Positions 25,391-34,112 are shown, counted from the first letter of the stretch. The stretch is DNA of 39,751 bases from an uncultured Acidobacteriota bacterium (GCA_903847975.1 CAINFC010000287.1:1-39751), one strand, 5' to 3'. A program made the numbers and translations. The notes: generated by a model not told the origin, from the sequence alone.

Positions 25391-28300
25391 TTAATCTTTA
25401 GACTCTTCCGTTAATTCTTCGGCAAGCAGTAGGAGAGCCGCTTGCATAATAATTGGGTTTTGTCCTGTGGGAAAATCTTGTAGCTTTTGCTTGAGTTTCC
25501 CAACCAGGTTATGAGCTTGTTCCTGTTCCTGAAGAGTGAGCCTTGCCGTGTGGGCTAGCAACCTGTTCTTCGGATCCGCTCTGAACTCGGTGCGTTGAAT
25601 CGATTCTCCCAGGGTCAGGGCCAGACGGGGGAAACGTTCCACATCTGTATCCTGCCAGTTAGCCGTAGGCCGGCTAGCTACCATGGCCAGGACAGAAAGG
25701 ACGCCTTCCTGATTTCTTTCTGCCTGGATCACGCGCCGTAGGAAGGAAAGCATCGCTGGATCGCTCTCCCGTGGCTCAAGTCGGGTGGCAATTTCCCGCA
25801 AACGCTGCCAACCATTTTCATCTGTGTCCAGCCCACAGGCATGCAGTAGCTGGTTTTTCGCATTACCATAAGTAATAAGGGCTACATCAGCCCATTCCTT
25901 TAGTCCTTCGTTCAGCGTAGAGAAGAATATCGGAATCATCTCGGTTTCCGTCCCGCTGCCAAAGAATGGTTTGTACCCCAAACCCGTCGGCAGATCGGAG
26001 AAAAGGAATTGATCGGGGGCTTTGGCTTTGGTGAATGCTTCACGCAGGCGAATGGTTTTCTCGGAAAGACGTTGCGTATTCCAAGCAAATTCAGGCAAAC
26101 CCTTGACCATACGAAAAAGCGCCCGGACTACGGGTACTATTGCAGGCTGTGTTCCCAGTCCTTTAGCGAGTCTTTCGACGATAGCCTTTTTGATTCCATC
26201 CAGGCGGCAACCTCCTACAGCATAGAGTTCGGGGCGGCGCATAAGCACCTCGAAATCGGCGATGCCCGGTTCAGGGAGGAAGGTGCCTTCCCGATAGAGA
26301 GTCGTCTCTTCGGCATTGGCGGCCATGAAAGCACAGAGCAGTATGGGCTGCATCCCCTCCAGCACTCCATAAGGCGGAGCCGCGAGCTTTCCAAACAGTT
26401 GACTGACCGGCAGGGGCGTGCCTGCCGATGCAAAGATCTCTTGACGCAGGAAATCCCAAACCGGGTATATATTGGGACCGCTTTCCGCTGGGGGGTCACT
26501 AAAACCCCAGTGTTCCGGAGCAACCTGACGGTGAATTCCGGTATTCTTCAGGACGGATTCATAAATGCTTCGTTCCGGAGGGTAACCGTTGAAACCCAGA
26601 TTCCTCTGCTCGGAGCGGGTGAGCATGGCTTCCATCAGGTTACGCCGAGCCGCAGCGGCGGCAGAGGAAAGCGCTCGTCGGACCACCAATTCATTGCGTA
26701 CCCTGGGAGTAAGAACGTAAATCTGATCGCAGATACGGGAGAGCAGCTGAGAGACGTCAACACGACTTTTAACCGCCTGACGTTCTCCCTTCCAAAACCA
26801 CAAACACTCACTCCCCTCCGGTTCCTCACGGGGGTCCAACAACGTCTCCACCATGTTTCGCAGGTTGTTTTCCCACTCTGAGAGTCGCAGCGAGATTTCT
26901 CGCCGGGCAACACGATCTCCCTGAAGCTCCGGAGTGTTGTCCCATGCCCAGCGCAGGGCAGCCAGTTCTTCTACTCCCGTTTGAATTTCCCCCATTTGCT
27001 GTGGAAGGGCAAACAGGAGTTCTGGGCGATCTGGTGGGGTTGCTTTGGCTGCATTAAGAAAATCCTGGAGCATAGCCGATGAGGAAGAGAGACAAATCAC
27101 CACGATCCCGGCTGCGCCGGTCATTGGAACCAAGCCTTTGAGAATCGTCTCCGGATCTTCCACGTAGTTGAGCTGGAAGTACCTCCAGGAGCCGGTCTGA
27201 AAGCTGTGGCGCCGGGCCGTCATAGGACGGGCAGGCAGGTACCTTTGCAGGTGGTCGGCCAGGGAAATGGATCCTCGGAGCTGACGCTTTCCTTCTGCAA
27301 TCCGTTCCTCGATGTCCACATCGCTTCCTTCCCAGATACGATAGGTCTGGTTAAATCGTCGGTGGGTAACGATGGACTGCTCCTCCAGAAAGCGAATGGC
27401 AAGCAGAAGTTCCTCCGAAAACCGTGCGGTATCGTAAAGCGAAAGGGAGATCATGGAAAGCGTCGGCGATAAGGGGCTAAAGTCACCCAGGGATCCCAGA
27501 ACGCCGATGGTTTTAATCAGGTCGACATGCGCAGCATGCAGATTATCCTGGCGATCCAGTACATCGGCCGCTTCCATCCAACGTTTGGCTTGCGGCTGTC
27601 GAAACAATCCGCTTCCGAAATTGAGCGTGAAATAATCGAAAATCCGGTTTAGGCGGAGAAATACGGTTTCCTGGGTCTCCCAGGGTTGGCTGTGAAGAAA
27701 ATCCTGAAAACCACCCGGCTCCAGACTGCCCAAATAGGAAAAGAGAGAGCGCTCGTTTTGAGCAAAGCGACGAAAAAGAAAGGGTAGGGCGGCCAGAGTC
27801 GCGGGATGAAGTGGGTAAGACCGTTCGCAGAGCTCCTGCCATTCTTCCGGCTGAATTCCTGCCGGGCAGAACCCGTTTTCAGCACAACACCCGGCAATAT
27901 TTCTGATTTTGGCTCGAAGCCCTGCAGGAAGGGGCTCCGCTCGGAAGATCGCCGCGGCAACCATTCGCATTACTTGTTCCGGCGGTTCCAGGAAAGCAAT
28001 ATCCTCAAAACGGCCATGAATCTTGGCCCATTCCTTGCGCGTCAGGTTGTCCAGGTGCAGACCATATTCTTCGAACGACTGGTGCAGGAATCCGATCAGA
28101 AGAAAGGGAACGTTGCCGCTTCGGGAGGACTGCTCTGCCAGTTCCTGAAGTACAAAAAGGTCGGACTTTTGGGGCATACGAGCGGCATATTCGAAGATTT
28201 TTCCGAGCTCATCGATCAGCAGGAGCAAACCCTGAAATCCGTTTTCGATGGCGGCGGATGCGAGGTGGCGGATCGAGCGGACTATACGCCGGGCATCGAT

Positions 28301-28813
28301 GGATTTTCCCTGTCGGGAGTCTTGAAGGGCTGCCTCACATTCGCCGGATAGACTTATTGCTGCCGATCCTTCTAATGCGCGGGCGGATGGAAGGATGCCT
28401 TCGACCAAACATAAGGCGGCCGGAGCTCGTCGGGCCGTAATGGCCACGGGAAGAAAGCCTTTGCCGATGACTTTTTCAGCGGTTGCCGCCGCTAAGGGGG
28501 AATCTGACTTGGCGAGTACCTGTAAAGCATCCTCCCTTCCGGGGAGAGTGGGACAGAGCAGCTTGCTCAAAAAGACGGCAAAGGCGGACTTCCCCACACC
28601 ATACGGGCCAGTGATAGACCAGGCACGTGAGAGGGAGTGCTCGGCGAGGCTCTCAAAAATCCTTCGTAAAACATGCCGGGCTGTGGGAGTGAGAATGTAT
28701 TCTCTGTTCTGATCGGCGCTCTGATAATCCCTTTCCAGGTGTATAGAACGTAGAAATCTTTGCCGGACTTCCGTGAAATCGGAAAAATGGCGTGTCGCGC
28801 TGGCTATTGGCAA
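25391..28813 (-). CDS. sspC: SspC-like P-loop ATPase of the PT modification complex
   Basis: A 1140-residue protein with Walker A GPYGVGKS (69-76) and Walker B LLLLIDELGK (196-205), followed by helical domains without other motifs I can name. In SspABCD systems SspC is the large ATPase that works with the SspB nickase and SspD to place PT on one strand. Start: TTG 28813 behind GAGGTGA, overlapping the last 10 bases of sspB; no better start exists upstream. It resembles BREX-type ATPases in general layout but has no BREX partners here. A long frame on the opposite strand (26009-26881) is a compositional shadow. Assignment is firm from neighbours, size and P-loop. Confidence 0.85.
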   Translation of the reverse strand: MPIASATRHFSDFTEVRQRFLRSIHLERDYQSADQNREYILTPTARHVLRRIFESLAEHSLSRAWSITGPYGVGKSAFAVFLSKLLCPTLPGREDALQVLAKSDSPLAAATAEKVIGKGFLPVAITARRAPAALCLVEGILPSARALEGSAAISLSGECEAALQDSRQGKSIDARRIVRSIRHLASAAIENGFQGLLLLIDELGKIFEYAARMPQKSDLFVLQELAEQSSRSGNVPFLLIGFLHQSFEEYGLHLDNLTRKEWAKIHGRFEDIAFLEPPEQVMRMVAAAIFRAEPLPAGLRAKIRNIAGCCAENGFCPAGIQPEEWQELCERSYPLHPATLAALPFLFRRFAQNERSLFSYLGSLEPGGFQDFLHSQPWETQETVFLRLNRIFDYFTLNFGSGLFRQPQAKRWMEAADVLDRQDNLHAAHVDLIKTIGVLGSLGDFSPLSPTLSMISLSLYDTARFSEELLLAIRFLEEQSIVTHRRFNQTYRIWEGSDVDIEERIAEGKRQLRGSISLADHLQRYLPARPMTARRHSFQTGSWRYFQLNYVEDPETILKGLVPMTGAAGIVVICLSSSSAMLQDFLNAAKATPPDRPELLFALPQQMGEIQTGVEELAALRWAWDNTPELQGDRVARREISLRLSEWENNLRNMVETLLDPREEPEGSECLWFWKGERQAVKSRVDVSQLLSRICDQIYVLTPRVRNELVVRRALSSAAAAARRNLMEAMLTRSEQRNLGFNGYPPERSIYESVLKNTGIHRQVAPEHWGFSDPPAESGPNIYPVWDFLRQEIFASAGTPLPVSQLFGKLAAPPYGVLEGMQPILLCAFMAANAEETTLYREGTFLPEPGIADFEVLMRRPELYAVGGCRLDGIKKAIVERLAKGLGTQPAIVPVVRALFRMVKGLPEFAWNTQRLSEKTIRLREAFTKAKAPDQFLFSDLPTGLGYKPFFGSGTETEMIPIFFSTLNEGLKEWADVALITYGNAKNQLLHACGLDTDENGWQRLREIATRLEPRESDPAMLSFLRRVIQAERNQEGVLSVLAMVASRPTANWQDTDVERFPRLALTLGESIQRTEFRADPKNRLLAHTARLTLQEQEQAHNLVGKLKQKLQDFPTGQNPIIMQAALLLLAEELTEESKD

Positions 28814-29760
28814 GAATCACCTCGATAATAGCATTGAAGCATGCTGTTTCCATCCACCGCCTCTCGACGATAGATTTGTTTTAAACCTGCGGTTTCATCA
28901 AGGATTATCTTCCCATGGGTGATTTTTTCCATCTCCTCCAAATGCACAATCAAGGTATTTTCATCCAGCTTAAAGGCTTGCCCGGGGCTGCCTATCCCGT
29001 AAAGACATTCCTGTACGCTCATTGTATTTCTGCCTGGGTGAGCCAGGTCAAAATAGTCCAAGAGAGCATAGCCAAGAACCTGGCTGGGCAAGGTAGGTTT
29101 ATGGCCCACGCAAAATCGGAAGAAATCCTTATCAGGAGAAGACTGTAATAAGCCAAGCTCCTGAAAAGGACAATCAAAGCCTTCCTCCGAAATGGTTGTT
29201 TTCCTTTTCATAGGAGAAGGCAGGTAGGCTCGAAGGAAACAGTCGACATCTCTTAACAGGACGGATGCCTTTACCGCCACGGAATGCCTCTCTGCAAAGG
29301 AAGCGACAAAACCGAGCAGCTCCTGTTTGGTGAAATCGGGTTTGTGAAACCAGGAAAAGGCAATTTGGCTCGTAGTGCAACTCTTGGGGTTGGCTATAAG
29401 GAGCCAATGGAGTAGCCATAAGGAGGCATCATCCTCCAGATAGGGATCCCACCCGTTATCTCCAAGAAGTTTCTCTGCAACTGGCGTGATCTTAAGAACG
29501 GTACCGGATGGCTTTTTCCCGAGGCCACTTTCGTCGACCAATCGGGTCACGGTACACCAATAGCGGATGCTCTCCACCATATTTTTCCCTACGCCAAGGA
29601 TAACCGGGGCATCCTCCCGAAGGAAAAGATCATGAGATTCGGTCAATCCGCGGACGCCTTTCTCTAACCATCCATAGCGAAAGGTGAAGGTTTGGTGGCC
29701 TGAAAAACGGAACCGGATTTTCGTATTTGTGGTTTTTTTTCTGGTGCGACGTGCTTCCAA
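28804..29760 (-). CDS. sspB: DUF4007 protein, SspB-like, first gene of the PT operon
   Basis: A 318-residue DUF4007-family protein. The signature RFSGHQTFTFRYGWLEKG (18-35), GVGKNMVESIRYW (56-68), KITPVAEKLLG and LWLLHWLLIANP are all present in order. In single-strand PT systems SspB is a DNA nickase that prepares the site for sulfur insertion. TTG 29760 is the most upstream start, with weak AGGCAGGC before it; a run of eight A's encodes the basic N-terminus (RRTRKKT). It overlaps sspC. An inverted repeat upstream (29820-29846) may control the whole operon. Confidence 0.85.
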   Translation of the reverse strand: MEARRTRKKTTNTKIRFRFSGHQTFTFRYGWLEKGVRGLTESHDLFLREDAPVILGVGKNMVESIRYWCTVTRLVDESGLGKKPSGTVLKITPVAEKLLGDNGWDPYLEDDASLWLLHWLLIANPKSCTTSQIAFSWFHKPDFTKQELLGFVASFAERHSVAVKASVLLRDVDCFLRAYLPSPMKRKTTISEEGFDCPFQELGLLQSSPDKDFFRFCVGHKPTLPSQVLGYALLDYFDLAHPGRNTMSVQECLYGIGSPGQAFKLDENTLIVHLEEMEKITHGKIILDETAGLKQIYRREAVDGNSMLQCYYRGDSCQ

Positions 29761-29914
29761 ATGCCTGCCTCAAAATAGTTTTTTGCCTGCCTGTTTCTGA
29801 CCCAATTGCAAAACATCCGGGGTTGCTTGTCATAAAATAGCAACCCTACTACTTCTTTTTTGAAATTTTAGGATAAATCGATGGATATGGACATGGACAA
29901 ATGTGGACATTCCA
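29761..29914 (-). promoter_or_regulatory. Leader region of the PT operon with a perfect inverted repeat
   Basis: Within this leader an 8-bp perfect inverted repeat, GGGTTGCT (29820-29827) and AGCAACCC (29839-29846), is separated by 11 AT-rich bases, a spacing suited to a dimeric repressor. On the minus strand it is not followed by a T run, so it is more likely an operator than a terminator for the gene upstream. No convincing sigma-70 promoter pair was found for the operon; transcription may start here or further upstream near the WYL regulator. Confidence 0.4.
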
Positions 29915-30399
29915 TCATTTTTCCGACCTTCGCCAGACCTTTCGGCTGGTATGGCGGCGATAGGCCTGTTCTTTGGCCATTTTGGAGCAATTGTTATAGT
30001 TTCTTTCTTTCATGGCTGAATGGAGTTCCCTCAGGTAGTAAAGTCCCGACTCTTTGTAGCGACTGCCGGGCAAGGATGCCAGAGCCGCTTCCAGCCGATT
30101 GACGGCCTGGTGGGCCTCCGCGACCTGAACGGCATCCATAGGCCGGGCAGCATCTCTTTTATCCTTGGCTATCGTAAGTAAAGAGGCCTTTTCCCTTGCC
30201 TCTTCTGAGGGCAATCGGGGAAAAATCCTGAAGGTAATTCTCCGCTTCTTCCGAGCTGAAACATATTCCAAGGATCCCATGCGGGTGTGACATCCAAGGT
30301 CACTCCGAAAAGATTATTTTTCGACGGATGACCCTCGGACCGGTAGCCGGACAAATCGAAGAGCCGGAATAAAGCCCCCTTTGGCCTATTCACGGGCAA
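29915..30399 (-). pseudogene. Small gene(s) of unknown function, probably frame-disrupted
   Basis: Between sspB and the WYL regulator, protein-like sequence moves between frames. From 30399 one frame reads RLFDLSGYRSEG and GVTLDVTPAWDPWNMF. Around 30215 another frame gives SSEEAENYLQDFSP. From about 30190 to 29915 a third gives VNRLEAALASLPGSRY and GLYYLRELHSAM. The simplest single prediction is a 121-residue basic protein, 29915-30280, from an ATG without an RBS. The alternative is one gene of about 160 residues broken by two frameshifts. I recognise no family. It follows the regulator by 7 bases, so the two were probably co-transcribed. Confidence 0.35.
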
Positions 30400-30406
30400 A
30401 TTTTAA

Positions 30407-31387
30407 TTACGGGTTTTCCAGAATCCGGCGGGCTTCCTGGCGCAATTTTTCCCGGAGCGATTCCGGACGGACTACCTGCACTTCGGAAGCAAAATGGAGA
30501 ATCCATCCCAATAATTCCGGAGTATCGCTGACGTGAAGCGTCATGCGCAGACGCCCATCCTTCCGAAGGACAGATCGCTGGCTGGGATGCCAGATCTGGT
30601 CTTTAGCCCAGGATGCTGCCGAGGGAGAAAAAAGGAGTTCTACATCGATCGGTTTGCCGCGCATCGCCAGAAAGGCATCTTGAATGTAGGCATTGAAATC
30701 GAAGTCCGGCAAGGGTTGAAAAGAATTGCTGGAGATGGCCAGCGAACGAATTCGATCGACGGCAAACATGCGAACATCCTTTCTCTCATGGCAGTAACCC
30801 ACCAGATAAAGGGCTCCAGCCGCATACCAAAGTCGGTATGGGTCCAAGCTCCTTTCCTGAGTCCTATTCTGGGAGGCCGAAAAGTAGCGCATCTGCAATG
30901 TGTGCTGCCGAACGATGGCGCGGGTGATCTGTTCGATCGTTCGATGATGCCGAAGATATACCTTGTGGGGGCCGGGACGAATCGGGAAATTCTCCTGCAG
31001 GTGCTCGACGTAACTCAATCCTTCAGCGGGGAAGGCGGCAGCGACTTTATAGAAGGCGGAATCAAGGGAATCCTTCATGTACGTTCCTTCCAGGGGTTTC
31101 AACAGATTTCGGCTGAAGAACAGGGCCAGGACTTCGGTGGTTGAGAAGGTCAGGGTCGGAAGGTTTCGGAAACCTTCCAGTAATTTCCAGTACGCTTCGC
31201 CGTCGATGCGATCCTGCACCAGAGGAAAGCGAGTTTGCAGGGCTTCCAAGTCCCTGCGAATCGTCCGGGGATGACAGGCGTAATCCTCCGGCAATGAAGC
31301 AGCCAGCTGAGAAAGCGTCATTCCTTTGGCATTTTCCAATCTCTGTAGCAGCATCCATTGGCGGGTAACCTGATCGTTTCGCGACAT
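30407..31387 (-). CDS. WYL-domain transcriptional regulator
   Basis: A 326-residue regulator. The N-terminal winged helix (about 5-60; LSQLAASL, HPRTIRRDLEAL) is of the DeoR type. A WYL domain follows at about 150-220 (RYFSAS, LDPYRLWYAAGALYLVGY, FAVDRIRSL), then a WCX-like C-terminus (about 235-326). WYL regulators of this build, such as BrxR and CapW, are common beside defence systems and repress them until a nucleic-acid or nucleotide ligand appears. ATG 31387 has AAGGA upstream. It lies at the head of the same strand as the PT operon. The divergent region upstream holds a 9-bp perfect inverted repeat that could be its own operator. Confidence 0.88.
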   Translation of the reverse strand: MSRNDQVTRQWMLLQRLENAKGMTLSQLAASLPEDYACHPRTIRRDLEALQTRFPLVQDRIDGEAYWKLLEGFRNLPTLTFSTTEVLALFFSRNLLKPLEGTYMKDSLDSAFYKVAAAFPAEGLSYVEHLQENFPIRPGPHKVYLRHHRTIEQITRAIVRQHTLQMRYFSASQNRTQERSLDPYRLWYAAGALYLVGYCHERKDVRMFAVDRIRSLAISSNSFQPLPDFDFNAYIQDAFLAMRGKPIDVELLFSPSAASWAKDQIWHPSQRSVLRKDGRLRMTLHVSDTPELLGWILHFASEVQVVRPESLREKLRQEARRILENP

Positions 31388-31478
31388 AAACCAAGTCCTT
31401 CAAGAAAAACAGATGGGAATGAAAAGGTAGTTGTAAAGGTAAATGATTGGAATAGCAAGATCAAAATGCGTGACCGTC

Positions 31479-31520
31479 ATGGCTTGATCTTATCGGTATT
31501 GTCGAACCGGGTCAAGCCAT
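31479..31520. promoter_or_regulatory. Perfect 9-bp inverted repeat, probable WYL operator
   Basis: ATGGCTTGA (31479-31487) and TCAAGCCAT (31512-31520) form a perfect inverted repeat with 33 bases centre to centre, about three helical turns. It lies between the divergently transcribed WYL regulator and the phosphatase, and its right arm abuts the phosphatase promoter. The minus-strand copy contains TTGACC, which could be a -35 element for the regulator. Autoregulation is inferred. Confidence 0.5.
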
Positions 31521-31538
31521 AAAGAGAAGCGCTATAAT
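31511..31538 (+). promoter_or_regulatory. Putative promoter of the phosphatase gene
   Basis: A perfect TATAAT at 31533-31538, with a weak -35 (GTCAAG, 31511-31516) 16 bases upstream inside the inverted repeat. A repressor on the repeat would block it. Confidence 0.4.
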
Positions 31539-31588
31539 GTTTTCAATCGGAAAACGGGAGAGGATCCCATTTCAAAAAGGAGAGTCCG

Positions 31589-32158
31589 GTGGATTGTACA
31601 GGATTTCGAACCAGCGACAGCGATCCTATCAAAGTCGACTGGCTGCAGGGTTTGGAAAATCTGCTTTTGCCTGGAAATGGGAAAATCGGACTGACTTTTG
31701 CTCCAGGGAAAAAAGGTCCATCCTATTATGGTGCCGACTGGTACCGGGATTTAGACCAGGACTTGGAGCGGCTCCGTTGCGAGTTTCACACCTCTTTGCT
31801 GGTCACCCTGATAGAAAAATGGGAAATGGACCGTTATCAAATCTCCAACCTGTTGGAAAGGGCTATTGACTTTGATATACAGACAGTCCACGAACCAGTG
31901 GTCGACCTGAATCCACCCACCATGGAGCAAGCCGAACGAGTGACCTGCCTGGCCGTTGAAACCGCCCGAAAAGGGGAAAATGTGGTCCTTCACTGCCTGG
32001 GAGGGCGCGGCCGCGCCGGTACGATGGGTGCCTGCTGCTACCTTGCTCTTGGATTCGATCCCAATCAGGCCCTGAAGATGGTGCGCGCTTCCCGGGAGGG
32101 TGCCGTGGAAACCCGTTCCCAGGAGGCATTTCTTCGCAAGTTCCACGATCCCCTTTAG
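31589..32158 (+). CDS. Protein-tyrosine / dual-specificity phosphatase-like protein
   Basis: A 189-residue cysteine phosphatase. The P-loop HCLGGRGR (135-142) gives HCX5R with nucleophile C136 and R142. D106 in VVDLNPP is placed as the general acid. A helix with TMEQAERV precedes the loop, as in the CDKN3/KAP-like and PTP-related bacterial families. GTG 31589 is supported by AAGGAGA at 31578-31584. It is transcribed away from the WYL regulator from a shared control region. Substrate is unknown. Because the defence operon ends in a protein kinase, this enzyme could reverse its phosphorylation, but nothing in the sequence proves the link. Confidence 0.82.
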   Translation: MDCTGFRTSDSDPIKVDWLQGLENLLLPGNGKIGLTFAPGKKGPSYYGADWYRDLDQDLERLRCEFHTSLLVTLIEKWEMDRYQISNLLERAIDFDIQTVHEPVVDLNPPTMEQAERVTCLAVETARKGENVVLHCLGGRGRAGTMGACCYLALGFDPNQALKMVRASREGAVETRSQEAFLRKFHDPL

Positions 32159-32168
32159 CGGGGATTTT
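32148..32168 (+). terminator. Short hairpin at the end of the phosphatase gene
   Basis: ATCCCC (32148-32153) and GGGGAT (32160-32165) form a 6-bp stem with a 6-base loop followed by TTT, overlapping the phosphatase stop codon. It lies between convergent genes. The U-tract is short, so termination may be weak. Confidence 0.4.
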
Positions 32169-32187
32169 GAACTCTCCGGCTGAAAAT

Positions 32188-33285
32188 TTACCTTGTCTTA
32201 TAGAGCTGCAAGGCATGCTCGTATTCGCGCGAAAAATCGATGCCGGAGTCTAGGGAAGGGTCTACCATTTTGAGACCCACGTACATATAGGCTACAAGCT
32301 GCAGTCCTGTAAATTCTCCCGGAAGGCTTTTCAGTTTGTATTTTTTGGATGGGTTGTTAATATCAAAGCCGGATCGACCCAGCATGGCAATTTCAAAAGC
32401 GATCGTTTTCGTCTTTTCGCTGCCCAATTCCTTATAACGCTCCATGGCGGCAATGCAGTACATCACTACGTCCATTCGCACGCCGCCGCCTTTTTCTCTC
32501 ATTATTTCGTGAGAAATCGCCGTGAGTTCACTTCGGCATAATTCAGCGAGTTCAGAGTAAGGCGCGACATCGATCGCTTTGTGCAGCACGGATGATGCTT
32601 CTGCAAGATTTCCTGTCAACCGGAGACAAAGGCCGTACCCATATTGGGCTCCCTGATCATTGGGCAGCAAGAAGGCTGCCTTCTTAAGAAGATTCAACGC
32701 TTTCGGCGGATCCTTCTTTGCGATTAAACCGCCAAGGTTTCGGATGGTATAGATGTTTTCCGGATCTATGGAATGGCTCTTTTGCAGAGCAAAAAGAGCA
32801 TCCTCGTCCTGCTCTTTTCTCTGATAAGCAACTCCTAAGGCATTCCACGCGTTGGCGTGATCCGGTTCCAAATTGGTCGTTTTGACTAAAATTGGAATTG
32901 CTTTGTCCAGATGCCCCAGATCGCTGAGAAGCATTCCGTAATTGCAAAGTACTACAATATTTTCCGGGAAAGCTTCCGCTAAAACCGAAAAAACCACTTG
33001 CCCCATCTTATAGGCTCCCGCCTTGAGAATATCGACCGCCCAACCGATTAAAGCCTTTTCAGAGTTTGGGGTTCGTGGTTTCCATTCGACATTGACATGG
33101 TCTCCCTGAAAATCGACATGGATTTCGGCCAAATCAAAGCCCAATGATTTTTCAAAGTAATTGCGGATAGATTCTGCCGCCGGAGATGTACCGGCCTGCA
33201 GCAAAGAGGGCTCAACAGGAAGGAGGCTCGGGTCGAGTTCAGAGAGATGAAAGCGAAAGATAATTCTATCAGGACTTGCAGTCAT
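32188..33285 (-). CDS. TPR-repeat protein
   Basis: A 365-residue protein whose middle (about 100-270) is made of tetratricopeptide repeats. NYGMLLSDLGHLDKAIPIL, AWNALGVAYQRKEQDEDA and YGYGLCLRLTGNLAEAS show the usual W/L-G-Y-A-P spacing. It probably binds another protein. ATG 33285 was chosen over an upstream GTG because AGGAG precedes it and it forms an ATGA overlap with the stop of the upstream gene, a clear sign of coupling. No enzyme domain was found. Its likely partner is the upstream unknown protein. Confidence 0.75.
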   Translation of the reverse strand: MTASPDRIIFRFHLSELDPSLLPVEPSLLQAGTSPAAESIRNYFEKSLGFDLAEIHVDFQGDHVNVEWKPRTPNSEKALIGWAVDILKAGAYKMGQVVFSVLAEAFPENIVVLCNYGMLLSDLGHLDKAIPILVKTTNLEPDHANAWNALGVAYQRKEQDEDALFALQKSHSIDPENIYTIRNLGGLIAKKDPPKALNLLKKAAFLLPNDQGAQYGYGLCLRLTGNLAEASSVLHKAIDVAPYSELAELCRSELTAISHEIMREKGGGVRMDVVMYCIAAMERYKELGSEKTKTIAFEIAMLGRSGFDINNPSKKYKLKSLPGEFTGLQLVAYMYVGLKMVDPSLDSGIDFSREYEHALQLYKTR

Positions 33286-34037
33286 CGGTTGCTCCTGTAC
33301 CGCCATGTATACCATCCGTTAAGGTTCAGATAACCAGCCCATGAATCGACCGTCTCCTGGTAACGTGTAACCGATTTCGGGTCAATGGTTTTATATGCTC
33401 CCAGAAGTTCCTTCCCTTTTGCGCAAAACCCGGCAGCTTGATAAGATAGAGTTATAGACGCATCCCCTGATACCTCTGCCCAATGATAGGAATAAGCGGC
33501 ATTCATAGCGACGCATCGCTCAAAAATTTCCTGAGGGGTTGTGCTCTGAATCTTTTTATCCAGGACGGAAGTCATTTCTCGGAGCTCGTTTTGAATCGAT
33601 TCGTTTTGTTGTCGATGCAAACTTGGGCATCGGTCCCGGCATATCTCCACAGCCATCATTTGGATCGGAATCGAATTGAGCTGCTGCAAAAGGCCGCTAA
33701 TTAGCATACTGGAGAATTTTTGCGCTGCCGGAGCAGGAATATTTTCCATTTTTCCGGAAATGTTTCGAATCTGATTGTTTACTATCTGCGGATCCGGTGA
33801 AAAGTCAGGAATCCGGGTGATGTCCTTCCATTTTATGAGAATCATCGAGCATTGCATAGCCAGAAGATAATCGCCCCATTGGGCATACTTGGGATTTATG
33901 AAAACAGCATGCACCGGCCTTTCCGGAGTTGCAGAGACAAAGGAAGCGTGGGTGGAAATCTCCTTGGTGGTCACAGAAACGGTATAGCCAGTTGCCTGTT
34001 CGACTGAGTTTAACAGTTCCTGGAGTTCAAGGTTCAT
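33282..34037 (-). CDS. Unknown protein coupled to the TPR gene
   Basis: A 251-residue protein with no recognised motif. Its N-terminal part (VHAVFINPKYAQWGDYLLAMQCSMILIKW) has the strand-helix layout of IrrE/ImmA-like (M78) metallopeptidases. Where those have HExxH, this has AMQCSM, so if related it has lost its metal site. The later part is helical with several Cys (EICRDRCPSLHRQQ). ATG 34037 has only a weak RBS. A good promoter lies about 75 bases upstream. The stop overlaps the TPR start. Function unknown. Confidence 0.6.
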   Translation of the reverse strand: MNLELQELLNSVEQATGYTVSVTTKEISTHASFVSATPERPVHAVFINPKYAQWGDYLLAMQCSMILIKWKDITRIPDFSPDPQIVNNQIRNISGKMENIPAPAAQKFSSMLISGLLQQLNSIPIQMMAVEICRDRCPSLHRQQNESIQNELREMTSVLDKKIQSTTPQEIFERCVAMNAAYSYHWAEVSGDASITLSYQAAGFCAKGKELLGAYKTIDPKSVTRYQETVDSWAGYLNLNGWYTWRYRSNR

Positions 34038-34112
34038 TGGCTATTACCTGCGATCTTTATGCCTGACGATTATGGGCGGTTTCTGGGCTGATGAGTAGTG
34101 CACCCGGATGGA

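Noticed and set aside
26009-26881. A 290-codon open frame on the plus strand opposite sspC
   Set aside because: It lies wholly inside the coding sequence of a conserved ATPase gene, has no RBS and its translation has no recognisable motif; it is a compositional shadow.
5203-29760. Classic Dnd (DndABCDE) or BREX system
   Set aside because: There is no DndB, DndD or DndE and no PglZ or BREX methylase. DUF4007 plus a short DndC-like protein plus a large ATPase fits the single-strand Ssp type.
29820-29846. The inverted repeat before sspB as a terminator
   Set aside because: On the minus strand no T-run follows the stem and the spacer is long and AT-rich; an operator is more likely.
30533-31144. 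A 203-codon plus-strand frame opposite the WYL regulator
   Set aside because: The minus-strand frame has a clear HTH and WYL domain; the opposite frame is a shadow.
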